From: Luzula sylvatica
Lineage: Eukaryota; Streptophyta; Magnoliopsida; Poales; Juncaceae
Reading direction: 5' to 3'
Assembly: GCA_946800325.1 (NCBI GenBank)
Contig: OX326958.1
Span: 62,613,793 to 62,677,792, forward strand
DNA length: 64,000 bases
Position numbers and translations under genes: made by a program. Of the stretch, positions 23,719 to 35,833 are shown piece after piece; within the stretch, counting starts at the first letter, position 1; the number at the start of each line of letters is the position of its first letter. Under the pieces are notes generated by a model. The model worked only from the letters and a program-made list of their open reading frames with translations. It searched no databases and was not told the origin of the DNA.

Positions 23719-25139
23719 TCACATTTTTGCAGCTTCAGATATCCTTTCATCTTCGAGGAGAGTATATGGATCGATGTATGGTGGCGGCGAAAGCGACATT
23801 TTGCTTCCATCGTGCACGAAACTCGGCCCAAAATACTATTATATATATAACAAATTAGTCTTAGGTTATAAAACTAGCAATATTTGCATATATACGCTTC
23901 AAAATATCATATTTCCCCTTTCAAAATTACAAACATCAGCCAAGTTTGCCGTTATAAAATTAATGTATCAAATTTACCTTCCCGAAACAGGAAATGTCAA
24001 ATATTCCCATTTCAAAAAGTGGAAATGCCAAATATACCCCTTCCAAAATATCAAATTTACCCTTTTTATAGAGAGGAAAATAGACCAAAATGAGTAAAAT
24101 AAATTGGAAAACTAAATAAGAGAACTTACAAAGTATAAAATTGCGAATAAGCCAAACGTGAGGGTTATGAAAGGCCAAAATCCCAAGAAGAAGGTACTCC
24201 CAATTGATAATAGCAATTTCGCCCTTGGAACCAAACCCTAAATTCAAAAATATTTATGCATTATTATCATCAATTTCATGAAGCAATCAATTATATTATA
24301 AGCAAGAGACTAAAATCAATATGCATATTATTTTAAAACATTATTTTTTAATGTTTCTTATAATATCTTTCTTTTGTTTGGTTATTATATTTTTCAAGGC
24401 TAGCTTATAGATGAGAGAGCCTTGTGGAATACTCTAATCTAAAGATCACTTTCGATTCATTAATTACTCGTCTTTTTCTCCATATTAATCGCATCATTTT
24501 TTCAACTCCAATTAAATGATAGTCAAAACAATTTAATTCAAGACATTTCTCTTTTATCTCTTAATTAATTTTCACGCATAATCATACTCCCAACCACTCC
24601 GCGCATTAACAATAATCACGAAGAATTCGCAAAAGGGTAGCTGTACCAGTAACGGTATGATACGATAATAATTATTTCAAAAAACAAACCTCGAGGCCTT
24701 CACTGTTTAAAGCCATGGATCTTTCTCTCTGATTGAATAATCCCTGATTCGTAGGACCCGCTTTGTCAGAAGTCTCTTCCTCAATATCATTGTCTTCCAT
24801 ATCCTTCTCCAATAAAGACCCAGGCGTCATCCCTCTCCTCTTCAATTCCTTCATGAACAGAGTTTCTGGCGGCTCCTCCCCTTCAAATAAACCATTCCCA
24901 CTTAAAATTAGCAATCAATTCAACACAATTACAATAGAAATAATTAGATTAACAGTGTAATTTCACTGATTACTCGAACAATCAACTGTATTCAGTCCAT
25001 AAATAGAAAAGACAGGTAGAGAGAGAATACCGCTCTTGTCGCCGCCGAGGCGGCAGCTGATATGGAAGGAGGGGGAGCGGCGACGAGGGAGGCGGAAGGC
25101 CGGAAGTAGGCCGGATCGGGCAAGGTGGAGCGAAGCCAT
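23719..25139 (-). CDS. Conserved plastid-targeted membrane protein, function unknown
   Basis: Four exons give 180 residues: 25031-25139, about 24690-24898, 24130-24237, 23719-23835. Residues 1-33 are rich in Ser, Arg and Leu with few acids (MASLHLARSGLLPAFRLPRR), a chloroplast transit peptide. The middle is acidic and charged (PETLFMKELKRRGMTPGSLL). A single membrane helix follows near residues 114-142 (LLLSIGSTFFLGFWPFITLT, then FGLFAILYF). The tail is proline-rich, YIDPYTLLEDERI. I recognise the pattern as a conserved plant protein without knowing its function. One oddity: exon 1 ends in phase 1 at a good GT donor, but the only nearby AG (24901-24902) leaves exon 2 out of frame. The frame is restored only if exon 2 starts two bases later, after a TG. 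Confidence 0.75.
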
Positions 25140-26474
25140 TCTTTAATTTATTCTACTTTTTATCTGATTGAGAAAAACAAAAAGCAGAGGTTTCGTTGTA
25201 TCTTTCCGTAGTGTCTGGTCACCGCAAGTGACGGTAATCTGACCGGAGATAATGAAATCAGTTGTAAAATAAGAGACGGTAGTACTACTTTATAAATAAG
25301 CAGATGGTCTCGGTTCACAATACACCGAAGTTTATGTGTATGATTGGTATGTTTGCGTGTCAAATGTTTCTGGTTGGGCCGCTTAGCCAATTAATGATAA
25401 TGGCAAGGAATAATAAGCTTAGGCGTCCTTTAGATCTTCCGTACCAAAAAGTTGTAGTCCTTATGTTGGATTTGATGTTTCCATTTTTCATTTGTTTTCA
25501 AAATAATCCTGCAAATGTTTAAATGAAGTGGAGAAGACTTCGCAATATTTGATGTTGCCGAGAACGGCTTACTGTTCATAATTTATCGTCTCCTTATTTT
25601 TTACTCATTTTTATGCAAATCAACTGAATGTCAAAACTATCCAAATCAACTGAATGTAATCTCCTAGTTTATATAATAATTCAAAAAAAAATCAACTGAA
25701 TGTCACGATATTTACAAAGATTTCGTGACTATCCAAATCAACTGATTGTCAAGACTACCTTTCGGTACCCTAATTCAAAAAAAAAATCAATTGAATGATT
25801 CGTGATACTAATTTGCAAATTATATAAAATTAATATAAAATAAGATAATAATAACATGTGAGCGAATCTATAACTATTGTTGATGTCTAATTCGCAAGTT
25901 ATGTAAAAAAAAATTTTTGTTAATAAATGAAGAAATCTCATATAAGCATATGTCATTCATCTATTAATGTTAATGAAGACTGACTGAATCCACAATATCT
26001 CACAATATACTATTTTGTTTATCTCACACTCAATCAACTGGAATATTTGCACATTGGTTATATAAAAATATATTTTCCAAAATCTTTGATTTCATAAATG
26101 GAGAGTTCTATCATACACTCTTTTCAAAGGGTATTTTGAGTATTTAAGCAATTAATTATATTTGTAAAAGATTGTATCATAAAATTTAATTTTTATGGAG
26201 ATTTTTTATTTACATGAACAACAAAAAATTCCAATTTAGTCAAACATTAATTGATAATATACTTGAAATTTTATCTTAAATATTCATAAATAGATAATTA
26301 CTCAAAATATCCTTTAAAATTGGTGTATCACAAGAAAAAAAATGTATAATAGAAGTCCCCTTCATATATTTCATATTTTCACATTTTAGAACGACATCCC
26401 AACAAATTGCAAGTTTTTTTTAGTTTTCTACTTTAAAAGCAAACTTCAAATTTTTATTTCTTGGACAGATATGT
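25140..26474. other. Intergenic, AT-rich
   Basis: No gene seen. Between about 25617 and 25750 the phrase ATCAACTGAATGTCA occurs four times at 26-46 bp spacing, a small degenerate tandem repeat. The left 150 bp should contain the promoter of the plastid-protein gene. Confidence 0.55.
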
Positions 26475-26783
26475 TTTTAAACTATACAAGTACTTTTTCG
26501 AATATTAGAGGGTAATGTGATACTTCAAAGTTTTTGTGAAATCTAACAACAACATTAAAATTTTATAGTCATTTTTTATTTTATATATATACAAACAAAA
26601 ACGCACGCAATTCGATAGGTTAAACTCATCTTGGAGAACGAAAATTAAAAAGAATTTGATACGAACCAAAATAAAAAAAATTAGTTAATTTCGAAATAGT
26701 TAAATTCATAGTCAGAAAATATAAAACTATTTGAGTAAATTTATGAGTTTGCAATAAAATCTTACATCGCATAAAGAAATTAG

Positions 26784-27782
26784 TGAAGGAAATACAGTTT
26801 CAGGATCAACGGTAAAAGTGTACACAAGGATAAGCGAATGTAGTCGTACATTCGTAGCCATATCTTTCAGTAGGAAAATCCGATTTGAATGGTTCAAATT
26901 GGGTAAGATAGATAATTAGATTATCTATAACCTTCATGTAGAAATATATTTCATATGAACGAAGTATAAGTGTCGTTTCTGTGAAATACCGAAAGGGTGC
27001 AACAGTATGACATACAGTTAGTAAAACAGTCATAACTTTTGCATACGAACTCCAATTGGGCTGGGCCAAATTGGGTCGTGTAGATAATGAGATTATCTAC
27101 AACTTTCGTGTTGGTTGATTTTCTGTCAGAGAAATTTATCAATTTCGTCTGGACAGAATACTGACCAGGTTCATGCAGTTTTCTGTGTGAGAGGGTGTAT
27201 ATTGGATATACATGCCTTTTGGCTAATCCTGATCCTATTATATATAAATAGGATTTTCTCTCTCATCTTAACTAAGCAATTCATTCAGAATTATCCAGAA
27301 AATTGTGAGACAAATTTCTAGAGAGTGAAAAGGTGTAAAAGAGAGAAACCGTGAAAAGGTGTTTTACGGTTTAGAGAATCAATTCGATTAAGCAAGTTCA
27401 CCGGTGCATCGTCTAGGCAGGTGCATCCGTGACCGACGTCTTGCGATTCAAGGTGGATACACGTAGAGGAGCAACAACTGAGGCTCTCACGATTGTGATC
27501 GATTCGGACGAGTAGATTGAGTCGGAGACGAAATCAAGCGAATCGGCGAAGTCAACGAGCGGTGAAAGACGCGTGGTGTGGGACGCGCGTATTGTCACCA
27601 ACGTGACAGGAGAAAGAAGGCAGCGATCAACCCTTCGTGTGCAATCAATTTTGCACCGGTAAAGATCTAACCTTCTATTTGCATCGTACCCTCGAAGTCG
27701 TGGCGTGATCTCGGGAATCGGGGAACCGGACCGGGCCTACATATCCGCTGCGCGGGCCCGGGGCCGGGGACATTCCCCTACA
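26784..27782 (+). mobile_element. Solo LTR of a Ty1-copia retrotransposon
   Basis: The 999-bp segment starts TGAAGGAAATACAG, ends CCCTACA (TG...CA) and is flanked by a perfect 5-bp duplication ATTAG (26779-26783 and 27783-27787). It is closely similar along its whole length to the LTR at 59228-60239. A TATAAATA box lies at 27243-27250. There is no internal region, so unequal recombination between two LTRs is the likely origin. Confidence 0.95.
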
Positions 27783-27922
27783 ATTAGTTATTAATTACAA
27801 AAATTAGATTAAAAATATGAGATATTTATAATCAAAATTAAATAATACTCATATAATTATTTTATCTCATAAGATTTGCTTCACACACTCGTGATCACAT
27901 AAAAGAACTATACACAGAAAAA

Positions 27923-27953
27923 ACGCGCGGAATTTTTGCGCGCGTCCTGCTAG
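27923..27953 (+). mobile_element. Helitron-like 3' terminus in duplication copy A
   Basis: ACGCGC...GCGCGT forms a stem at 27923-27945 and CTAG follows at 27950-27953, with T next. The same structure is present in copy B. Confidence 0.5.
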
Positions 27954-28947
27954 TAACTTTTAGAATCTTTCGTGTTCACGTAGGTACATGACTAGTTAAT
28001 ATTAATATCAAAATAATTATGTAAGTTCGCGATAAAACTTTTAAGGTTCTGCACGATCTTACTATCTTTTCGTACACATTTCAAAATTCTATCACTTCGT
28101 ACATCCTTATTGATTCATAGATCCAAACTCACAAAAATCATGTTATTGCAAATTCAGATTTTGTAAAATTCACGACAATTATTTCGAGACATAATGTTTG
28201 AGAAGTAATGCAAATGCTTGTTGTGTATTTATCAGTTTTCTCCAATTTCTCATTATGTATTTGAGAAAGAAAGTGAATGCATAATACAATATATTATAGT
28301 TTTGACAATTCCTTTCAAATATTATTGTGTTTATATATAATTATAAACTACAATCACACAAAAGTGTTGCTTGCATTATCACACTTATTAGACTTCACTC
28401 ATGAATATTAGCCCTTTTTCTTTAGATATTGTAGGTGAAACATGGTACATTGCCCCTCTTCAAATTTATGATCTCATCTTTTGTGTGCCTTGTTTTGAGA
28501 TCGAGCTTCTATGCATTTTTCCAGAAATTAAAACCTCGAGAAATGAATGAGTAATTCATTTTTATCCGTAGAGTATTAAAGGGTGAGCACTAAAATTCTA
28601 ACATGTTCAAACTATCATAAAACATGCAAATTATTCAAATATCATAAATAATAAAATAATATATAAAAACAATATAAGGATTGTAATAAAGGGTGAATAC
28701 AAAATATTTTTAATGGTTTTGATTAAAAGAAAATATGTAATTATAATGTACAATATATGTACATATAAAATGAATATTATATCTTTTATATGTATATTAT
28801 ATATTTTGACATGTGTAATATATGTTTATGTGTTTATAATTTTGTAGATGTATGATATTTCTTTTAAAAAAACAATATATGGTATACACTTTTATGTGTA
28901 TGGTATATTTTTATTTGTCATACTTTTTAGGTGATATACAATTTAGA

Positions 28948-29112
28948 TAGGAAAATGTTGGACATCTCCTATTACTCTCTCTCTCGCAATTCTTGATGAC
29001 ATGTATATGATTTAACATCTTAATTTTTAACACATTAATTCATGATTTGATAATTTAATGAAATGTGAAATCATAAATTAACACAGTCAAACCATAAGTT
29101 AGGATGTCAAAC
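28948..29112 (+). mobile_element. Foldback MITE-like element, partial member
   Basis: It starts GGAAAATGTTGGACATCTCC and continues TTGATGACATGTATATGATT, matching the element at 15305-15521. The right arm is shortened and rearranged (CATAAATTAACACAGTCAAAC). It fills the gap between duplication copies A and B. Confidence 0.5.
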
Positions 29113-29575
29113 CATAAATGAAGATCTAAAATCAAATTTTAAAATTTATACAAGTATATTTTTTTTTACGAATATTAGATGGTGTACGTGATATTTTAAA
29201 GACTTTGTGAAATCTAACAACAATATTATATTTTTGTAGTCATTTTTTTGGTTATTTATATACAAACAAAAACAGACACAATTTGAACAGGTTGTCTCGT
29301 TACAATCAAAACGATACCAACATAATTTATCAACATTGCACAATAATTTCTGAAATAGTTAAATTCATAGTAAGAAAATATAAAACAATTTGAAAAACTC
29401 ATCAATATGCAATAAATCTTACATCACATAAAGAAGTCATTTATTAATTACAAAAAATAGATTAAATGTATGAGTTATTTATAATCAAAATTAAATAATA
29501 CTCATATAATTATTTTATCTCATGAGATTTGCTTCGGACACTCATGATCATATAAAAGATCTATACATAAAAAAC

Positions 29576-29604
29576 GTGCGGAATTTCCGCGCGCTTCCTG
29601 CTAG
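29576..29604 (+). mobile_element. Helitron-like 3' terminus in duplication copy B
   Basis: GTGCGG...CCGCGC forms a hairpin, followed by TTCCTG and CTAG at 29601-29604, then T. It is the paralogue of the terminus at 27950. Confidence 0.5.
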
Positions 29605-30124
29605 TAACATTTGTAATCTTTCATGTTCACATAAATACATGACAAGTTAATATTAATATCAAATAATTATACAAGCTCGTGATAAAACTATTAAGGTTCT
29701 GCTCGATCTTATTATCTAAGTACACATTCCGAATTCTATAAATACGTGCATCCTTATTGATCCATTATCTTTTTTTTGAAGGAGTATTGATCCATTATCT
29801 ATAAACCCAGACTCGTAAAAATCATGTCATTGCAAATTCGGATTTTTTAAAATTCAGGATATTGTGCTTCAGGCATAATGTATGAGGTGTAATGCAAATT
29901 CTTGTTGTGTATTTATCAGTTCTCTCCAACTTCTCATTATGTATTTCAGAAAGGAAGTGAACGCATAATACAATATACTAGAGTTTTGGCAATTCTTTCA
30001 AACATTATTTTTTTATATATACTTACAAACTACCATCACACAAAAGTTATTGCTTGCATATTATCACACCTATGAGGCTTCCCTCATGAGTATTAGCCCT
30101 TTTGTTTTAGACTACCCTACACGG

Positions 30125-30166
<42 letters not shown>

Positions 30167-30236
30167 CACACACACACACACACACACCACACACACACAC
30201 ACCCACAACACACACACACACACACACACACACTCA
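30125..30236. repeat. (CA)n microsatellite, interrupted
   Basis: About 110 bp of CA dinucleotides with a few single-base interruptions (AACAC, CCACAC). Frames read through it as Thr-His repeats are artefacts. Confidence 0.95.
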
Positions 30237-30655
30237 CTTTTTATCCGTAAAGTATTAAATATGAAGAAATGTTAATATAACAAAATTGATCAACACTAAA
30301 GTTCTAAAATGTTCAAACTATCATAGAACATGCAAATTATTCAAATATCATAAATATTAAAATAACATATAAAAACAATATATGGATTACAATAAAAGGT
30401 AAATACAAAATATTTTTAATGGTACCGATTAAAAGAAAATATATAATTATAATGTACGATATATGTGCAATTAAAATGAATGTTATATCTTTTAGATTAT
30501 GTTATACAATTTCACATGTATAATATCTGTTTATGTGTTTCTAATTTTTTAGATGTATGATATTTTTTTAAAATACAATATATGATATACACTTTTATAC
30601 GTATGATATATTTTTATCTGTTATACTTTTTAGGTGTATGATATACATTTTTGAT

Positions 30656-31524
30656 ATATGTATACATGTTTATCCATTTTTATATGTACGATATATCTTT
30701 ATGTATGTGTGATATATGTTTTAAGATATATAAATTTTTTTACAAAAATAATATTTTGTATATAATAATTCTACACAACATGCTCTCGCAACATGATTGA
30801 CAGCAGAATGATGAGATGTAGAGTGTGAATTGAATTAAGTTAAATTAATTTTATAATGTGAATAAAATATCCAACTTAAGATCAATATTCTGTTGTGTAG
30901 AATTATTTTTTGTATAATTTGTTTGGACTAGATTAATACAATTTGTATAACATTTTTTATTTTTTTTATGTACATGTGGAATATAAAAATACGGTCGAAA
31001 TTGAAAAAAAATAATCAAACAGTAATCTGTCGTGCACATAAAATGCACATAATCAAGAAATGCTCTGGTCAATTTCATTCTCAAATTAGAAAGGATCATT
31101 TTGTCGATATTTCAGGTAGCCTTTGAGAGGGGTATAAATAGATTTGTAAATATTATAATGTCAGAACTGTGATTTTAAAACTGAATTTCTTGTGTTTTGG
31201 TATTTCTCTCTTTGTATTATCGTTGAGAACCACCGAGACTTCTCCATTTACTCGTTTTTTTTTTATCGTCGATTTTTGTGAAATTTTTACAATTGAATCC
31301 TGTTTTTTGGCTAATTCTGTGTGAATTTTGCAGGGATTCAACTTGATATCTGATATCATAAAAAATAAATAATAATTTCCATGCTTGGCTTTGGAGTAAC
31401 GAAGGGAAAGAAACATCTGAAATATAGTGTCAAATCATGTTGCATGAGAAAAAACATAAATTCAAAAACAACTTAAACCACCAAATCACAGCATGACAAA
31501 TGACAACAATTACTCAAATTTCTA
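30656..31524. other. Intergenic
   Basis: Nothing recognisable apart from sequence that must hold the 3' end of the PSRP6 transcript at its right edge. Confidence 0.5.
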
Positions 31525-31812
31525 CTAAGCTGCAATCTTCTCTGCCACCTCCTTGGCCACCTGAGTTGCATCGGCTTCGGAGGAGACGAGGGTCCAATCG
31601 GGAGGAAGAGCCGGAAGAGGAGGATACACAGGGGGACCTCGGTTCTTGGCCGACCCATGCTTCTTAGGCCGAGTCTTGAGGTGGTGGGCCGTCGCCTTCT
31701 TCTGCGGCCTCGACGAGCACTCGATTACCAGAGGGAGACGTGTCGAGGAGAGTTTCGGCTTGGTAGGGGCTGGAACTGGGGTTCTGGGTAGCAAGGTCAT
31801 TAAGGACGCCAT
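31525..31812 (-). CDS. PSRP6: Plastid-specific 50S ribosomal protein 6 (PSRP6, cL38)
   Basis: A single-exon gene of 95 residues. The N-terminus [20 protein letters not shown] is a transit peptide. The mature part begins near [16 protein letters not shown], followed by [16 protein letters not shown] and [16 protein letters not shown], the family signature: a basic, rRNA-binding stretch then a proline-rich segment. PSRP6 is a plant-specific protein of the chloroplast large ribosomal subunit. The frame stays open upstream to an ATG at 31935, but the transit peptide and the family length support the ATG at 31812. The tail [19 protein letters not shown] is acidic/alanine-rich as in homologues. Confidence 0.93.
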   Translation of the reverse strand: MASLMTLLPRTPVPAPTKPKLSSTRLPLVIECSSRPQKKATAHHLKTRPKKHGSAKNRGPPVYPPLPALPPDWTLVSSEADATQVAKEVAEKIAA

Positions 31813-33555
31813 TGTTGGACCTCTCTTTGCTTTGAGATAAGATTTGAGGATTGAGATAAGGGGAGTCGATTCCAGTGTTATTTCAACTAATTTTGAAGCC
31901 CAATGGAGTTTTTGATGCTTTATTTGGGCCTCCAAAATCCCCTAGAAAATGAATTTATATCTTTTGTTGTAGAAATGGAGATAGGATGAAGTTACCCCAT
32001 ATATCGATTTCATATTTCTAATTGGTGTCAGTCAGTTACGATATATTCCGTATCGGTTAAGTAAATCGGTTCATCGATATATGAACCGATATACGGATTG
32101 ATATGGGCCGGTATGGACCGTTATGGACCGATTTGAACCGATTAATTTGAATTTAAATTACAATTTGTTTCAACATTTGATTTTGGACCGACATATTATT
32201 ACAATTTATTGTATTATTTATGAATTTTATTTATAGTTTTGAATGTATTTTTAATTTAACTTGAAATTTATTTTGTATTCTTGAATTTTAATTATTAATA
32301 GTGTAGAATTCGAATTAATTTAAAAAAAAATAGTATAAATAAATATTAAATATTATAAAAATTAATTTAATTTAATATATATTTAGTATTAAAAAGTACA
32401 TAGCCGGTATATCACTGATATTATCCGATATGAATTCGTTATATAAGTCATATCGCTCATCGTTCGTCTACCGATTTATAAGCGATATGCGATATCTATA
32501 ACATTGGAGAGAACACAGAAAATCTTAATTGGAAATAATTTCATGCATCATGCAAATAATTACACCAAATATTTTTCCTCATAAGGGAAATCTATGTTCT
32601 CGCATAACGAGATAACTCATTAATGTCAATTTTCCTATTTACTGTACAACTGTTTTTGCTTGTTTCAGGAGATCATCAGATAAAAGAAGGGAAAATTATC
32701 CGAAGAACCCTTACATGTTCAAAAATTACAATAATATCCATTATGTACATTGATTTTCTGTTTTTATAATTTTTTGTAATATAGAGGTTAATTTGCAAAA
32801 GAGTGAATGAAATGAATGATAGGTGAAATGTCATATTTTTCAGATTCGATTCTGATCATATCAAGTTTTTAACTTTGACATGACCTTTCATGGTGAATTA
32901 GTGTATTTATAATTTGGGTGTAACTTTTGGATTTTGTATTTTATACACAACCTCTCTTTCTATCTTTTCCTAGAGAGAGAAAGTTGAGAAATAAGAAAAT
33001 AAACATGATATGTTTGTACCTTTTTCTTACTGAGTTTAGTTTAATCGATTCATGAATATAATTATCATCATACTTTATATTATCATCATACTTTATAATA
33101 ATATGAAAATGTATATAGATCACATTTATTGCCTTTGTATGCCATGATATATGATTTCGATTATACATATGAAAGGGGAATTAATGCAATCATTAAATGG
33201 TTCTGTTTGGCTTGTACCCAAAAAAATCAATAACCTTTTTCTCCCCAAAATACCCCTTCAACCCTATATTGCATTATTAACAATAAACAAAAATTTGTTT
33301 TATGGTAAGCAAGTTTTGATTTCCAAAATGCATATATTTTTAATATATTACAACTTAATAAATATTTCAGATTTGGCAATGTTGATCAAAATCAAGCAAA
33401 CCAAATTTCCTACTTCTAAACATCTATAATATCCCTAGCCTTGTATAATTAAAAATCAAAGGAGGGATTATAATAAACTCCATCAAAATTACAAACAGAA
33501 AAATATTAAGAAACAAACAAAAAACAATTAACATTTTAAAATTAATCAAGGAATT
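31813..33555. other. Intergenic
   Basis: No gene seen. From about 32000 to 32510 there are many ACCGAT/CGATAT motifs on both sides of an AT-rich centre (GAACCGATATACGG on the left, GATATGCGATATCTA on the right), which suggests a decayed inverted-repeat element. Its boundaries are unclear. Confidence 0.5.
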
Positions 33556-34070
33556 TTACGGATTTATGATCGAATCTCCACATTTGCATTTCCAATTTAG
33601 CGGCTTGTAGTTCGTGCTTTCGTCCCCTCTCGTGTAAATCACTTCATGAAAAAAATTCCCCAATTTATTCTGCGGCGCAATCGGTACTTGAACGGCGACA
33701 CAATGGCTACAAGAGATGCATCTTTGTTCGCATCGAGGTGGTCTTGATCCGATTAGTTCTACTTCCATGATTCTCTCATCCTGAAACGTACATCATTGTT
33801 TGCTGAATTTAGTATTTACAATCTTTTTGCATCTAAATTTAAAGTAGTTCAGTACCTTCGTGGGTTCTTGTGAAAATGGTCTGCCTGAGAATGATCACAC
33901 AAATACAAATGTAAGAAAGATTGAATATTTTTTAATTTGAAGTGAAAATCGAGAATGGTACCGTGAACAGAGTGGAAGAAGAATAAGAAGAGGAGAAGGA
34001 CGGAGGAGGAGAGAAGAAATCGCCTGGTATTGATGGAGGTGAAGTAAAGGAGATGACTCGTGTGACCCAT
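33556..34070 (-). CDS. EPIDERMAL PATTERNING FACTOR-like (EPFL) secreted peptide
   Basis: Three exons (33962-34070, 33856-33884, 33556-33780) give 120 residues. EPFL peptides are processed cysteine-rich ligands of ERECTA-family receptor kinases and TMM, controlling stomatal spacing, leaf margin or inflorescence growth. Residues 1-36 are an N-terminal signal peptide with the hydrophobic core LLLFLFFF. A short propeptide, GRPFSQEPTKDERIMEVE, follows. The mature domain starts LIGSRPPRCEQRCISC and ends NYKPLNWKCKCGDSIINP, with six cysteines at 63, 67, 70, 73, 111 and 113, the pattern of one canonical EPF fold. The GSRPPRC...YKPxxWKCKC form places it in the EPFL1/2/3-type group rather than EPF1/2 or stomagen; the exact orthologue is uncertain. 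The 5' UTR seems to include a run of 14 C. Confidence 0.93.
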
Positions 34071-34105
34071 CCGAGGATATGATTTGAATGAATGAATGAA
34101 ATGAA

Positions 34106-34119
34106 GGGGGGGGGGGGGG
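34106..34119. repeat. Homopolymer G14 (C14 on the EPFL strand)
   Basis: Fourteen G on the plus strand, 36 bp upstream of the EPFL start codon, probably in the 5' UTR. Confidence 0.85.
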
Positions 34120-34157
34120 TACTGAACCTACTGATGGAGAAGACGAGTTTATTTATG

Positions 34158-34164
34158 TATATAT
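34158..34164 (-). promoter_or_regulatory. Possible TATA box of the EPFL gene
   Basis: ATATATA on the minus strand within CCATATATATACATAAAT, about 90 bp upstream of the ATG. AT-rich context makes chance matches common. Confidence 0.35.
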
Positions 34165-35653
34165 ATGGATTGTTTCGAGTATTAAAGAGATGGAGTGTAG
34201 TGCTATTAAGTATTATGAGTTTTGGGGTTCATATCCATCTCCAAGTTACTCTTTGTTATGACGACAATGTCATAATAGGAAATGCAGGTGATATGAACAT
34301 ATTTTGTGAATAAAATGGATTTTAGTTTAAATTATTTCGATTCGAGTTACAATATTGTCATATTTTTTTAAAAAAATTGTACATTTTTATTTACAACTAG
34401 TATGTGCCGGGTATGTTAAATAGTCTTCGATTATATGATAATATTTATAGGAATATGTTATGCATAAAGAAATTAGATTCAAATATAACTGCTACAATTA
34501 TATGTCTTAGATTTTGAGGATTCAAAACCAATTTGAAATGGAAAATAAATAGTTGAATATATTTTATGTTTTTCATAAAAAAAAAAATAGATGTATTCTT
34601 ATCATCGCGGATACCAAGACATAAAAATCGTCTAACGAGTGAAAATTGATTAGTGCCTGAAGTTTGAAATACAAATTCTTAACCATTATGAAGCTAAAAA
34701 ACTAAGTTATATTTCTGCATACGAAGCTACAAGTCATATATACTAACATTTTCCCTTTAAAACACAATTCCTTCAAAAGAATTATAATTAAAAAACATAA
34801 AAACAAAATTATCAACAGAGAGAAAGAGAGGTCCTCGTTGAACCTCTTTTATTGAGAGATAATAAGAAGACAAGATGAGAGTGGAATTATATTTATGTGA
34901 TTGTCGTTACAATTTGCCTGAAGATCAAAGAACCGATTGGTAGATCTTGGAGCAACGCTCGCGCATGTCATTACGATTAGAAATGAAGACAAATTAATGG
35001 AAGTTGAAATTGAAGAAGTTTCCAAAATTGCAAAATATAGATAAATATGATATTTGAATTATGACTTTGATACAGGCAATGTTTATACGATGAAAATCAT
35101 TTATCATGTAACTTTTATTAATCTCTAAAATAATCATCATTTATTTTCATATTGAATTGTTTATTTTGAAATGCTTGAAAAAAAAGTTGTTATATTTAAT
35201 TATTAGAATTTAGAATCTTATCGACGTGATCATATTTAGAATATTGTTTATTATAGTTTTAATGTATTTCGTTAACAACCAATTTATTATTTACAAATTC
35301 AGTATAATTATGCTATAGCTAATTATATATTTCTCAAAACTTATACTATACTATGTTATTTTTGTTATTTCATTTTTATTGAGGTACTCGATAACTTGGC
35401 ATATTTTTCAAACATGTAAATAGTAGTATTTTTTTGTTTATTTGCTAATGTTACGATGAAACTAGTCTACGAATATTATATTTTGATGTTAATAATATTT
35501 ACTTTTTTCTTTTTCTCGTTTCGGCTGGAAAATATTCTTATTTATTTAGTCATACCATGTAATTAAATATGTTTTGCAATATCCTTGACAATATTTTCTA
35601 TTAAGTAACTATTTTATCCATCAAACTTTATTTTATTCATAGTAAATTAAGAA

Positions 35654-35833
35654 TTTTTTGTTGTTGTTGTTGTTACAATCTCGTATGCACACACACTAGA
35701 GACTAAATGATATCCTAATAGAAAGCTTTTTCATACTTCATAGTCAAGGACTCAAGCTGCACGCAACACTCGAATCCTGCACTTTTGGGAAGTGAGGATG
35801 GATACCATCCGCTTGAACTATCAAAACGATGAT
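35654..35833 (-). mobile_element. tRNA-derived SINE
   Basis: On the minus strand the 180-bp element has a Pol III A box TAGTTCAAGCGG (starting at 35820), which fits TRGYNNARNNGG fully, and a B box GATTCGAGTG (starting at 35776). It ends with a (AAC)n tail then A-rich (AACAACAACAACAACAAAAA, read 3'-ward to 35654). A 9-bp target duplication, AATTAAGAA on the plus strand, flanks it at 35645-35653 and 35834-35842. It encodes no protein and would depend on a LINE for movement. Confidence 0.8.

Larger units (their letters stand above)
26475..28943 (+). repeat. Direct duplication, copy A (interrupted by a solo LTR)
   Basis: Apart from the LTR insertion at 26784-27782, this segment aligns from end to end with 29140-30655. 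Shared stretches include TTTGTGAAATCTAACAACAA, AATAATACTCATATAATTAT, GCGATAAAACTTTTAAGGTT and GATGTATGATATTT. Without the insertion its length is about 1.47 kb. Confidence 0.85.
29140..30655 (+). repeat. Direct duplication, copy B
   Basis: Partner of copy A. It lacks the LTR, has its own Helitron-like end (29576-29604) and carries a (CA)n expansion absent from copy A. A small internal duplication, TTGATCCATTATCT, occurs near 29760-29800. Confidence 0.85.

Noticed and set aside
30050..30250. Thr-His repeat frame
   Set aside because: Translation of the (CA)n microsatellite.
34398..34412. ACTAGTATGTGCCGGG, possible inverted Helitron end
   Set aside because: No GC hairpin at the expected place.
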